DNA from: an uncultured Synergistales bacterium
Lineage (GTDB): Bacteria > Synergistota > Synergistia > Synergistales > Aminobacteriaceae
DNA length: 8,420 nucleotides
NCBI GenBank assembly: GCA_905234205.1
Contig: CAJOGG010000046.1
Span: forward strand, 583-9,002
Direction: 5' to 3'
The notes under the pieces were generated by a model. It was not told the origin of the DNA, searched no databases, and saw only the letters and a list, made by a program, of their open reading frames with translations. Positions 1 through 6,726 of the stretch are shown here, in pieces. Positions within the stretch are counted from its first letter, which is position 1; each line of letters begins with the position of its first letter. The position numbers were made by a program, and so were the translations under genes.

Positions 1-561
1 GATATTTATCAGGGCGTGAAACCTTGCTTAACGATTCTTGATGGCGTTATCGGAATGGACGGCGACGGACCAACTTCAGGCAATCCCTACAATTTCGGAT
101 TAATCGGAGCAACTACAGACGCTCTTACTATGGACTTCTGGTTATGCAAAATGTTGGGCGCAAAGTTTGAGGATTACCCGTTATGGTTGGCGGCCAAGAA
201 ACGTGGCATGAAAGAGTGCGAGCTTGACCCTAACGACCTGGCCGGAGATTTTTCGCCTGAATATGTTTTCCCGAACGTCAATATCCCGAAGACTCGCTCA
301 ATGAGATTACTACCACGATTGCCATTTCTCGAACGCTTAATGACCTCAAAGCCCGTACATATTCCAGAACTCTGCATAGGCTGCGGAAGGTGTGAAGCTG
401 TATGCGCGGCACAGGCATTGAAACACGAGAACAAGCACTTACACTTTGACTATAGCAAATGTATCAGGTGTTACTGTTGTCATGAAATGTGCCCGGTAAA
501 AGCGATCGAATTTAAGTCGAGCAAACTTGTTAGCCTTGTTAATTCATTGACTCGCAGCTAA
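1..561 (+). CDS. DUF362 family iron-sulfur protein with C-terminal 2x[4Fe-4S] ferredoxin domain (5' end outside window)
   Basis: The reading frame is open from base 1, so only the last 186 residues are visible; the GTG at 16 is in frame but need not be the real start. The N-terminal visible part has the DUF362 pattern: LTILDGVIGMDGDGPTSG, followed by the hydrophobic/acidic stretch ATTDALTMDFWLCKMLG. The C-terminus carries two cluster motifs. The first is CIGCGRCEAVC (Cys codons at 373, 382, 391, 403). The second is CIRCYCCHEMCP (460, 469, 478, 490), with an extra Cys at 475. This CxxCxxCxxxC pair is typical of bacterial ferredoxin domains binding two [4Fe-4S] clusters. DUF362 proteins are presumed cytoplasmic electron-transfer or redox proteins; no reaction can be assigned here. 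No signal peptide or membrane segment is visible in this part. It ends 329 bases before the flagellin gene and shows no obvious functional link to it. Family call is firm; function unknown. Confidence 0.85.
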   Translation, partial: DIYQGVKPCLTILDGVIGMDGDGPTSGNPYNFGLIGATTDALTMDFWLCKMLGAKFEDYPLWLAAKKRGMKECELDPNDLAGDFSPEYVFPNVNIPKTRSMRLLPRLPFLERLMTSKPVHIPELCIGCGRCEAVCAAQALKHENKHLHFDYSKCIRCYCCHEMCPVKAIEFKSSKLVSLVNSLTRS

Positions 562-690
562 AGTATGTTTAGCCTCAATCCGAAAATCTGAATGAACACA
601 GAAAGAGGCTGTAACATTAAGCCTTAAAGCAAAATTTATTCATGGGAAACCTTTTCGCGAAATAAGGATAGAAGGTTTACTAACAAGCGC

Positions 691-715
691 TAAGCCAGTA
701 TCGCATGAACGATAA
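691..715 (+). promoter_or_regulatory. Weak sigma-28 (FliA/SigD)-like promoter candidate for the first flagellin
   Basis: TAAG at 691-694 is followed after 15 bases by CGATAA at 710-715. The sigma-28 consensus is TAAA-N15-GCCGATAA, which puts 17 bases between TAAA and CGATAA, so this candidate is two bases short. The minus-10 core matches 6 of 8 bases (AACGATAA); the minus-35 is TAAG rather than TAAA. Flagellin genes are commonly sigma-28 dependent, which is why it is listed. If real, transcription would start near 722 and leave a leader of about 170 bases. The position is plausible but the match is imperfect. Confidence 0.25.
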
Positions 716-803
716 CCCGGAACCCATTCTGAACGGGCGCGAGCGTTTATGCAATGAGGAGACCCCGGCAAAGTTTGGGCGAATGTGGCATTAACCCTCA
801 AGC

Positions 804-827
804 AATATTCAAAAGGGGAGGAATATT
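804..827 (+). promoter_or_regulatory. Leader hairpin with GGA-containing loop (possible CsrA site 1)
   Basis: AATATTC (804-810) and GAATATT (821-827) form a perfect 7-bp stem. The 10-base loop is AAAAGGGGAG, with GGA at 817-819. CsrA dimers bind GGA in hairpin loops of target leaders; in Bacillus subtilis the flagellin (hag) leader has one such upstream site and one over the Shine-Dalgarno. The hairpin is seen directly; the CsrA role is inference. Confidence 0.35.
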
Positions 828-832
828 TATCA

Positions 833-854
833 CTCCTACAACGGAATGCAGGAG
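833..854 (+). promoter_or_regulatory. Leader hairpin with ACGGA loop (possible CsrA site 2)
   Basis: CTCCT (833-837) and AGGAG (850-854) form a 5-bp stem around a 12-base loop ACAACGGAATGC, with GGA at 843-845 preceded by AC. An A-N-GGA sequence in a loop is the core of known CsrA sites. The CTCCT arm could instead pair with GGGGAG of the upstream hairpin, so alternative folds are possible. The stem is short, so the structure is only suggestive. Confidence 0.3.
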
Positions 855-869
855 CAGTAATAGTTAAAT

Positions 870-881
870 TTACAGGGAGGT
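870..881 (+). promoter_or_regulatory. Shine-Dalgarno of first flagellin, resembling the CsrA consensus
   Basis: AGGGAGG at 874-880 is a strong ribosome binding site 10 bases before the ATG at 891. The wider sequence TTACAGGGAGGT (870-881) matches 10 of 12 positions of the SELEX-derived E. coli CsrA consensus RUACARGGAUGU; the mismatches are the first base and the G at 879. An ATG at 884 is only 3 bases from this site and is in another frame, so 891 is the better start. The ribosome-binding role is near certain; CsrA overlap is a hypothesis. Confidence 0.7.
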
Positions 882-890
882 TTATGTACT

Positions 891-3704
891 ATGTCAATGG
901 TAATTCAGCACAACATACCGGCTTTGAAGAGTTACAATATTGTTAATAGCACAAGTAATGCTCTTCAGAACTCGATAGCAAAACTTTCAAGCGGTCTTCG
1001 TATCAATTCCGCAGCAGATGACGCAGCTGGTCTCGCTATTAGCGAAAAAATGCGTGCTCAGATCAACGGACTTGATAGAGCAGTAGCCAACACTCAAGAC
1101 GGTATCAGCCTTATTCAGACAGCAGAAGGCGCACTCAGTGAGACTCACTCAATTCTTCAGAGAATGCGTGAACTTTCAGTCCAGGCTGCAAACGACACTT
1201 TAACACAGCAGGATAGAAGCTACATTCAGGAAGAAATCGGACAGCTTAACGAGGAAATCACACGTATCGGTAACACCACGCAGTTCAACAGAAAGAAATT
1301 GCTCAATGGTGATTCAGCAGTTCTTTGGAGCAGCAGCGACAACGATACAAAAGCCATCGTAAGAGGTGGACTCCGTGAGATCGACCAGTTCGGCCAGAAG
1401 AAATCAGTTGAGGGCAACTACAAGATCCGCGTAAAGGCAGATCCAGGACAGGGCGAAGTTCAGAAGAGCGACATCATGAAGATTAAGCACGATGACGTTG
1501 TAATGAACAAGTCAATCCAGGCCAAGTACGGCGTTAAAGACGTATCCGTAACCAATACACCAGCCGGAAGCTACACGCTTAACTTCACTAGAGACACTGA
1601 AGCACAGGCACAGCTTACTGGTTCATATGGAATCGGCGGAACAGAGAACTCCGTAACAACCACGATGACACTTAATGAGACTAGCAGCCCCGTTACAAAA
1701 GTCAGCGTTCAGACAACTGACGGCGTTGAGATTTGGTCAACAAGCGGCGCAGACGTTTTCGGAACTGGCGGTTCAGGAGCTACAGCAGCACTTCAGGCGG
1801 CATTCTTCGAGGGCGGCGAAGGACAGGATACGAATGGAGTAACCCACAGCTATGCAGGTGTTCGTGATGAGATCGTTGCAGCAGCAAGAAACAAGGGAAT
1901 CACAATCGCTGATGATACAACATTCGGAGCTACAACTAGTATCATAGCGACTACGATGAACAACGGCGATGCACCTGGTATCAAAATCGTTTACGAAGGC
2001 GGCGGAGACGGAGCCAACCCAACAGTAACAGCTACAAGTGCTAACACTGCAACTCAGATCAATGCGGAAGACGTATTTGATGTTGAAGTTGAAGACGCAG
2101 CATTTGACAACGCCAGTATTTTGTTCGAAGTTACAAGCCTTGATGCAGTCAACGGAACAGCTACATTAAGAGCAACTGCTACGAAACTTTCACAGACCGG
2201 TGCAAACTCAACATCAGTCCAGGAAGACATTATCCTCAGCGATGACGGTGACAACACTGTCAACCTTGATAAACTCTTCGGCGGTGGCGGTGACGCTGGT
2301 AACTCAGTAACGATCACACTGAACGACCTCAGCGCAATTTCCGATGGTGCAAAGTTCGTTTACTCAATCACACCGAACGTAGACGAAGAAGCAGGCAACA
2401 ACGCTAACCCGATCGGAATCAACATCAACGCTACAATGGATAGCTCATGGGACGATAAGTGGGACGGTGGCCCTTACAACGGCAATACTCCTCAGTTCGT
2501 TCTCAACGGCGACAGAGTTTCAGACACTGAAATTCACTTTAAGAACTTCAACCTCAACGAGAAGACCGGAGTTGTTACAGAGGGAGATATTACCCTTACG
2601 ACCGACAGCACATTCAAAGTTACCAATGGTGCATTAAGTGAAGACCTTGATGAGCCCATTGAAGACGATACAGTCCTTGCAAGCTTTGACGCTGCTTATA
2701 TCGGTAAGGTTGCCAGCGGAGACGTAAAACTTCGTGACCTTGATAAGTTCTGGAACTCAGAGGGTGTATTCCTTCTTGATGACCCCAAGAGCATCACACT
2801 TAACCAGGGCGACGGAAAGACAGCAACAGTCACACTGTACGCTAACGATACTCTTGATGACGTTGCAAAGAAACTCAATGACGCAGTAGCAAGCGATCTT
2901 GGCCAGTCCAAGTATGTTGACGACGCTACAAAGTTCGTATCATTCGTAGACGGTGCAACAAAGAACTCTGAGTCAGTTGAAGGCACATTCCTTATCCGTT
3001 CAGTAATTCCTGGCAGAAGCGGCGAGATCACACTTTCAAGTTCTTCCGAAGAGCTGCTTAACGCTTTCTCACTGAACACGATTCAGAACTCAAAAGAGAC
3101 AAGCTACAGCGTAGACGTACTCGACGCACATACCGGTGAAACTCTTCAGCAGGGGGTTAAAGTAACTGGTAACGTAGCTCACGGACTTATCAGCGACGCA
3201 GTTGATGTTGAGTTCGGCGCACTTAGCGGAATTTCAGCATCATGGAACGATGACCTCAAGAAATATGTGTACTCATCAACAACCGAAGAGACCACACTCC
3301 ACCTTTCAGACAACACCACAATCCTTCAGATCGGTGCAAACGAAGGCGAAGATATGGCCCTCAACCTCGGCGATATGAGAAGCCACGCTCTTGGACTTGA
3401 CGGCGTAAACGTAATGAGCCATGACAGAGCAGCCCGCTCAATCACGATCATTGACAACGCTATCGACAAAGTTTCAACACAGCGCGCTAAGATAGGTGCT
3501 TACCAGAACAGGTTAGAGTACACGGCCAACAACTTGACGACGGCCAGCGAGAACTTAACCAGTGCTGAGTCCAGAATAAGAGACGCTGACATGGCAAAGG
3601 AAATGATGCAGTTCACGAAGCTCAACATTATGCTTCAGGCTGGTAACTCAATGCTTGCACAAGCTAACCAGCAGCCTCAGAACGTCCTTAGCCTGATCCG
3701 TTAG
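891..3704 (+). CDS. fliC: Giant flagellin, probable major filament subunit (937 aa)
   Basis: This is a flagellin, the secreted subunit that polymerises into the flagellar filament. Residues 1-140 carry canonical D0/D1 sequence: MSMVIQHNIPAL, KLSSGLRINSAADDAAGLAI (31-50), then RMRELSVQAAND and TQFNRKKLLNG. The C-terminal D1/D0 part (about 830-937) has SHALGLDGVNVMS, SRIRDADMAKEM and ends ANQQPQNVLSLIR, as in typical flagellins. Between them lie roughly 690 residues of outer domain, far more than in flagellins of about 300-500 aa. Residues 630-730 resemble Flagellin_IN repeats (LTLNQGDG-like strand, then DTLDDVAKKLNDAV). There is no cysteine, as is common for external filament proteins, and no N-terminal signal peptide, consistent with type III export. 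Gln is almost always CAG and Leu mostly CTT/CTC, suggesting high expression. No HExxH motif is present, so it is not a flagellinolysin. The gene has its own leader and terminator. The symbol follows family usage (hag/flaA are equivalents). Confidence 0.95.
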   Translation: MSMVIQHNIPALKSYNIVNSTSNALQNSIAKLSSGLRINSAADDAAGLAISEKMRAQINGLDRAVANTQDGISLIQTAEGALSETHSILQRMRELSVQAANDTLTQQDRSYIQEEIGQLNEEITRIGNTTQFNRKKLLNGDSAVLWSSSDNDTKAIVRGGLREIDQFGQKKSVEGNYKIRVKADPGQGEVQKSDIMKIKHDDVVMNKSIQAKYGVKDVSVTNTPAGSYTLNFTRDTEAQAQLTGSYGIGGTENSVTTTMTLNETSSPVTKVSVQTTDGVEIWSTSGADVFGTGGSGATAALQAAFFEGGEGQDTNGVTHSYAGVRDEIVAAARNKGITIADDTTFGATTSIIATTMNNGDAPGIKIVYEGGGDGANPTVTATSANTATQINAEDVFDVEVEDAAFDNASILFEVTSLDAVNGTATLRATATKLSQTGANSTSVQEDIILSDDGDNTVNLDKLFGGGGDAGNSVTITLNDLSAISDGAKFVYSITPNVDEEAGNNANPIGININATMDSSWDDKWDGGPYNGNTPQFVLNGDRVSDTEIHFKNFNLNEKTGVVTEGDITLTTDSTFKVTNGALSEDLDEPIEDDTVLASFDAAYIGKVASGDVKLRDLDKFWNSEGVFLLDDPKSITLNQGDGKTATVTLYANDTLDDVAKKLNDAVASDLGQSKYVDDATKFVSFVDGATKNSESVEGTFLIRSVIPGRSGEITLSSSSEELLNAFSLNTIQNSKETSYSVDVLDAHTGETLQQGVKVTGNVAHGLISDAVDVEFGALSGISASWNDDLKKYVYSSTTEETTLHLSDNTTILQIGANEGEDMALNLGDMRSHALGLDGVNVMSHDRAARSITIIDNAIDKVSTQRAKIGAYQNRLEYTANNLTTASENLTSAESRIRDADMAKEMMQFTKLNIMLQAGNSMLAQANQQPQNVLSLIR

Positions 3705-3759
3705 TCTTAGTATTCAGTAACTAGGCAAACTAAAACTTAATACGCATTGCATTTAATGG

Positions 3760-3798
3760 GGGTTGGAGGGTTGTTTAACAGCTCTCTAGCCCTTTTTT
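3760..3798 (+). terminator. Intrinsic terminator after the first flagellin
   Basis: A 13-bp stem including G-T pairs is formed by GGGTTGGAGGGTT (3760-3772) and AGCTCTCTAGCCC (3780-3792). The loop is GTTTAAC, and TTTTTT follows at 3793-3798. It lies 55 bases after the flagellin stop and 57 bases before flaG, so the first flagellin is probably a monocistronic transcript, with flaG reached by readthrough or its own promoter. Confidence 0.85.
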
Positions 3799-3855
3799 AA
3801 TACTTTACGTAATGCCTTGCTGAAGCTTTAAGTAAACGGAAGCAGGTGGTTGACC

Positions 3856-4260
3856 GTGAAAATGGGAATGGGTGCGAACGATTTGCCCGATCCGTTCAAT
3901 CAATCACCTGGAAAGCCAGAACAACATCAGGTAATCAGGACTAAAATACTTGGCAAAACAGAAGGCGATGTTCACGTTTCAGACTACGAAAAAATTGCAG
4001 AAAAAATTTCACGTCAGGAAGAAGACAAATCCGATGAGAACCTTAAGAAGCAGGTAGATAAGATTCTGGACAAAGCCTCCGAAATGCGCCATTTGAAGCA
4101 TGAAGTTATAGAGGACGCTGATATTGTTCAGGTCAGCGTGATAAGGACAGCGGACGGGTCATTAGTTCGCAAAGTTCCTCCAGATCGGATTATCAGTTTT
4201 GTTAGACGCGTTAAAGAGAAAAAGAAGGAACGTATGCACAAAATAGATATTCGAGCATAG
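3856..4260 (+). CDS. flaG: FlaG family flagellar protein
   Basis: This is a FlaG-type protein of about 134 aa. FlaG proteins are encoded next to flagellins and affect filament length or assembly; the molecular mechanism is not well settled. The family core lies in the C-terminal half: a short helix (ENLKKQVDKILDKASEMR), then LKHEVIEDADIVQVSVIRTA and DGSLVRKVPPDRIISFVRRV. These fit the FlaG pattern of a strand, a 'D/T-G-x-V-x-x-(I/V)-P' turn and a helix. The N-terminal 60 residues are polar and look disordered. The tail is unusually basic (VKEKKKERMHKIDIRA). Cysteine is absent. Start choice: AGGTGG (3844-3849) lies 6 bases before GTG 3856, the best spacing. TTG 3850 directly abuts that site, though GGAAG at 3838-3842 could serve it, and ATG 3862 is 12 bases away; both remain possible. 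The gene lies between two terminators and two flagellin genes. Confidence 0.8.
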   Translation: MKMGMGANDLPDPFNQSPGKPEQHQVIRTKILGKTEGDVHVSDYEKIAEKISRQEEDKSDENLKKQVDKILDKASEMRHLKHEVIEDADIVQVSVIRTADGSLVRKVPPDRIISFVRRVKEKKKERMHKIDIRA

Positions 4261-4271
4261 TAACACATAAA

Positions 4272-4295
4272 GCCTCCAACGTTTGGGGGCATTTT
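4272..4295 (+). terminator. Intrinsic terminator after flaG
   Basis: GCCTCCAA (4272-4279) and TTGGGGGC (4283-4290) form an 8-bp stem with one G-T pair around a 3-base CGT loop, followed by ATTTT. It starts 12 bases after the flaG stop. The T-tract is short, so some readthrough into the second flagellin is likely; only 52 bases remain before that gene's start. Confidence 0.75.
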
Positions 4296-4347
4296 CAATT
4301 AATTTCATGGAAGAAAATTTTTACACTAAGGACGGTGATGAACAACA

Positions 4348-6714
4348 ATGTCAATGATAATGAACCACAATATTACTTCACTAATGGGCCAGCGAATCAT
4401 GAACAAAAACTCCTTGGCCATGAAACGTTCTCTTGAGAAATTATCGTCGGGATTACGCACTAAAATTGCTCACATGGACCACACAGCAGAAATGGCGATA
4501 GGCGAGGTTATGCACTCAAGAATTGCTGGTATGCAAAAAGGTGTAAGCAACTCTCAAGACGGAATAAGCATGATCCAAACCGCTATAGGTGGTCTCGATC
4601 AGACTCAATCAATGTTGAATCGTATGCGGGAACTTTCTGTGCAAGCAGCCAATGACGCTTTAACCCAACAAGATCGAAGCTATATTCAGGTTGAAATCAA
4701 CGAGATCCGTGACCAAGTAGACCGAATCGGAAACTCCACGCAATTTAACCGCAAAAATATTTTGAGTGGAGACAATGCAGTTTTGTGGAGTAGTACAGAT
4801 AACGACGTCAGGGCAATTATTCAAGGTGGATTACGCACGATTGATAATTACGGCCAAAAAGTCAACGTTGATGGAAATTTTAAGATCTCCGTGGACAGCA
4901 AAGCCGGTCAAGCTCAAGTTCAGAAGTCAGATATTTTCAAGGTCAGGCACGATAATACGCTCTCGGATAAAAACGTTAATGCCTCCTTGGGTGTTGATGA
5001 CGTATCCACACTAGGCAATATTCCAGCAGGAAATTATTCACTATCGTTAAGCGCCGGAGAAGCTGATGACGCTAAAATCACAGGAGCATTTGGATTTGAT
5101 GGCAACGTCAGTGAAATTTTTGACTTCGAGTTATCCGACGAATTAAGTGACAACGCAAACGTGTTGTTTGAAGTTACAAGCTTAAACGAGATTAACGGGA
5201 CTGTGAGTTTACGAGCAACAGCTAATATCCTCACGCAAGAAGGCGCTTCACGCACAGCCAGAATTGACAACATCATGTTATCCGAGGACGGGGCAGCCAT
5301 TAATCTTAGCGACTTGTTTGGGGATAATTCCGCGACAATGAGTATCAATAGCCTTGCAGGAGTAAATGTTGGGGCAAAGTTTGCTGTTAATTTCAGCGCA
5401 CAGTCTCCAGCAGATAACGCAATTGGAATTGATATAAGCGCGACTCTTGATAGCTCTGACATTAACAACTGGAACGGCGGCCCATTCAACGGCGAGTCAC
5501 TTCATTACGTGCTTGACGGTGAACAAACTGGAGGCAAGGAGATAAACTTCACTAACTTCTTTGTAAACGGCAAAACAGGAGCAGTCTCTCAAGGCAGCAT
5601 TGTACTTAACACTGATAGCGGTTTTAGGAGTTCTGAAGTCTCTGGCGGCAAGCTTGATGTCAGTGAGAATGAAGGAGAAATTTTAGCGTCCTTTGATGCG
5701 AATTATGCCGGAAAAGTTGCCAGTGGAAACACGAAATTACGCGACATTGACAAATTCTGGGATACACAAGGAAATTTTCTGCTTGATAATCCTCAAGAGC
5801 TGATACTGACTCAAGGCGATGGAACTCAAGCGAAAGTTATGCTCTATGCTGATGACACTTTAAGCGACGCAGCCGCAAAATTGAATAAAGCGATAGGTGT
5901 GGGACTTGGCCAAGCAAAATACGTTGATGATGCGTCAAAATTTGTATCGTTCGTTGATGGGCCTACTTCAGGGAGTGAAGCTGTAGCCGGAACTATGGTA
6001 ATTCGTTCGGTTGTCTCTGGACGTAAAGGCGAGATAACTATTTCGGGCAATGAAGACCTACTGCGGGGTTTATCGCTCAACGAGATTCAATCCTCAAAGG
6101 AAAATTCCTACAATGTCAATGTAAGAGACGCTCATACCGGTGAAGTTATTGCTAATAGCGTGAAGATAACAGGCAACAAACTTATCGGGGCTATTCACAA
6201 GAATATTGACGTTGAATTTGAATCAATGTACGGAATTAACGTTAAGTGGAACGATAGCACGAAGAGTTTCGAAAATATTGACGGGAATCAAAATGAGATA
6301 ACAATTCACTTGGCCGATAACACTTCTGTGTTACAGACTGGAACAGGCGAGGGCGAAGACGTTATGGTCAACATAGGCGATATGAGAGCACACGCGTTAG
6401 GCCTTGATGATATAAACGTTATGAGTCAGGAAGCAGCAGCTCGTTCGATAACTATAATAGATCATGCGGCCGATAAAGTCTCAATGCAAATGGCAAAGTT
6501 AGGAGCCTCACAAAATCGTCTTGAGCATCACATTAATAACTTGACCAAAGAAATGGAAGCTCTTGAAGGGGCTAACAGCAATATACGCGACACTGACTAT
6601 GCTAAAGAAGTTCTTGAGTTCACGAGAATACGTATTCTCATGGACGCAAATTCAGCTATGCTGGCACAGTCAAACGCTATTCAACAACAAAGCATATTAA
6701 GCTTAATGAGATAA
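4348..6714 (+). CDS. Second large flagellin paralog with diverged terminal signatures (788 aa)
   Basis: This is a flagellin paralogous to the 937-aa protein over its whole length, including the outer domain. Shared blocks include RMRELSVQAAND (92-103), TQFNRKNILSGDNAVLWSS, GGPFNG, KLRDIDKFW, GQAKYVDDASKFVSFVDG, DAHTGEV and MRAHALGLDDINVMS. Flagellin_IN-like sequence is at about 482-580. Two terminal signatures have changed. The usual INSAADDAAGLAISEKM is replaced here by TKIAHMDHTAEMAIGEVM (38-55), one residue longer. The C-terminus ends AQSNAIQQQSILSLMR instead of AQANQQPQNVLSLIR. It lacks about 140 residues of outer domain present in the paralog. No cysteine, no HExxH and no signal peptide are seen. 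Gln is mostly CAA and Leu often TTA/TTG, unlike the paralog, suggesting lower expression. GGTGAT (4334-4339) lies 8 bases before the ATG. It is probably a minor or specialised filament subunit; an inactive paralog cannot be excluded, though the frame is intact. Confidence 0.9.
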   Translation: MSMIMNHNITSLMGQRIMNKNSLAMKRSLEKLSSGLRTKIAHMDHTAEMAIGEVMHSRIAGMQKGVSNSQDGISMIQTAIGGLDQTQSMLNRMRELSVQAANDALTQQDRSYIQVEINEIRDQVDRIGNSTQFNRKNILSGDNAVLWSSTDNDVRAIIQGGLRTIDNYGQKVNVDGNFKISVDSKAGQAQVQKSDIFKVRHDNTLSDKNVNASLGVDDVSTLGNIPAGNYSLSLSAGEADDAKITGAFGFDGNVSEIFDFELSDELSDNANVLFEVTSLNEINGTVSLRATANILTQEGASRTARIDNIMLSEDGAAINLSDLFGDNSATMSINSLAGVNVGAKFAVNFSAQSPADNAIGIDISATLDSSDINNWNGGPFNGESLHYVLDGEQTGGKEINFTNFFVNGKTGAVSQGSIVLNTDSGFRSSEVSGGKLDVSENEGEILASFDANYAGKVASGNTKLRDIDKFWDTQGNFLLDNPQELILTQGDGTQAKVMLYADDTLSDAAAKLNKAIGVGLGQAKYVDDASKFVSFVDGPTSGSEAVAGTMVIRSVVSGRKGEITISGNEDLLRGLSLNEIQSSKENSYNVNVRDAHTGEVIANSVKITGNKLIGAIHKNIDVEFESMYGINVKWNDSTKSFENIDGNQNEITIHLADNTSVLQTGTGEGEDVMVNIGDMRAHALGLDDINVMSQEAAARSITIIDHAADKVSMQMAKLGASQNRLEHHINNLTKEMEALEGANSNIRDTDYAKEVLEFTRIRILMDANSAMLAQSNAIQQQSILSLMR

Positions 6715-6726
6715 CAGGATAAAATC

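Larger units (their letters stand above)
562..890 (+). other. Gene-free leader between the DUF362 gene and the first flagellin gene
   Basis: This 329-base stretch has no convincing coding frame. An inverted repeat AGCCTC (571-576) / GAGGCT (605-610), with a 28-base loop and no T-tract, lies just after the DUF362 stop. It is a poor terminator candidate. A second inverted repeat, AAACCTT (647-653) / AAGGTTT (672-678), also lacks a T-tract. A CGATAA hexamer at 710-715 resembles a sigma-28 minus-10. Downstream, the presumed 5' UTR contains two compact hairpins (804-827 and 833-854) and a strong Shine-Dalgarno at 874-880. I matched it against c-di-GMP-I, SAM, TPP and cobalamin riboswitch consensus motifs from memory and saw no convincing match. 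Confidence 0.6.

Noticed and set aside
571..610. Terminator of the DUF362 gene (AGCCTC / GAGGCT repeat)
   Set aside because: The loop is 28 bases and no T-tract follows, so it does not meet the pattern of an intrinsic terminator.
846..860. Four-codon upstream ORF (MQEQ) in the flagellin leader
   Set aside because: It is very short, has no well-placed ribosome binding site of its own, and could easily arise by chance.
716..870. Known riboswitch, especially c-di-GMP-I, in the flagellin leader
   Set aside because: G/C-rich hairpin-forming sequence with GGCGCGAGCG and CCCCGGCAAAG looked suggestive, but the conserved core motifs of c-di-GMP, SAM, TPP and cobalamin riboswitches are not there by eye.
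2054..3079. Minus-strand open frames inside the flagellin genes
   Set aside because: They mirror the coding strand of well-supported flagellins, have low-complexity Ser/Leu-rich translations and no plausible start signals or family resemblance.
1559..3380. Flagellinolysin-type zinc protease domain in the outer region of the first flagellin
   Set aside because: Large flagellins sometimes carry a peptidase domain, but no HExxH motif is present in either flagellin.
6695..6706. Perfect palindrome ATTAAGCTTAAT near the end of the second flagellin
   Set aside because: It lies in coding sequence, has no loop for a hairpin and no T-tract, so it is not a terminator; likely chance.
891..6714. Phase variation by recombination between the two flagellin genes
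   Set aside because: The proteins are similar but codon use differs so much that long identical DNA stretches are missing; no inverted repeats or invertase gene are seen.
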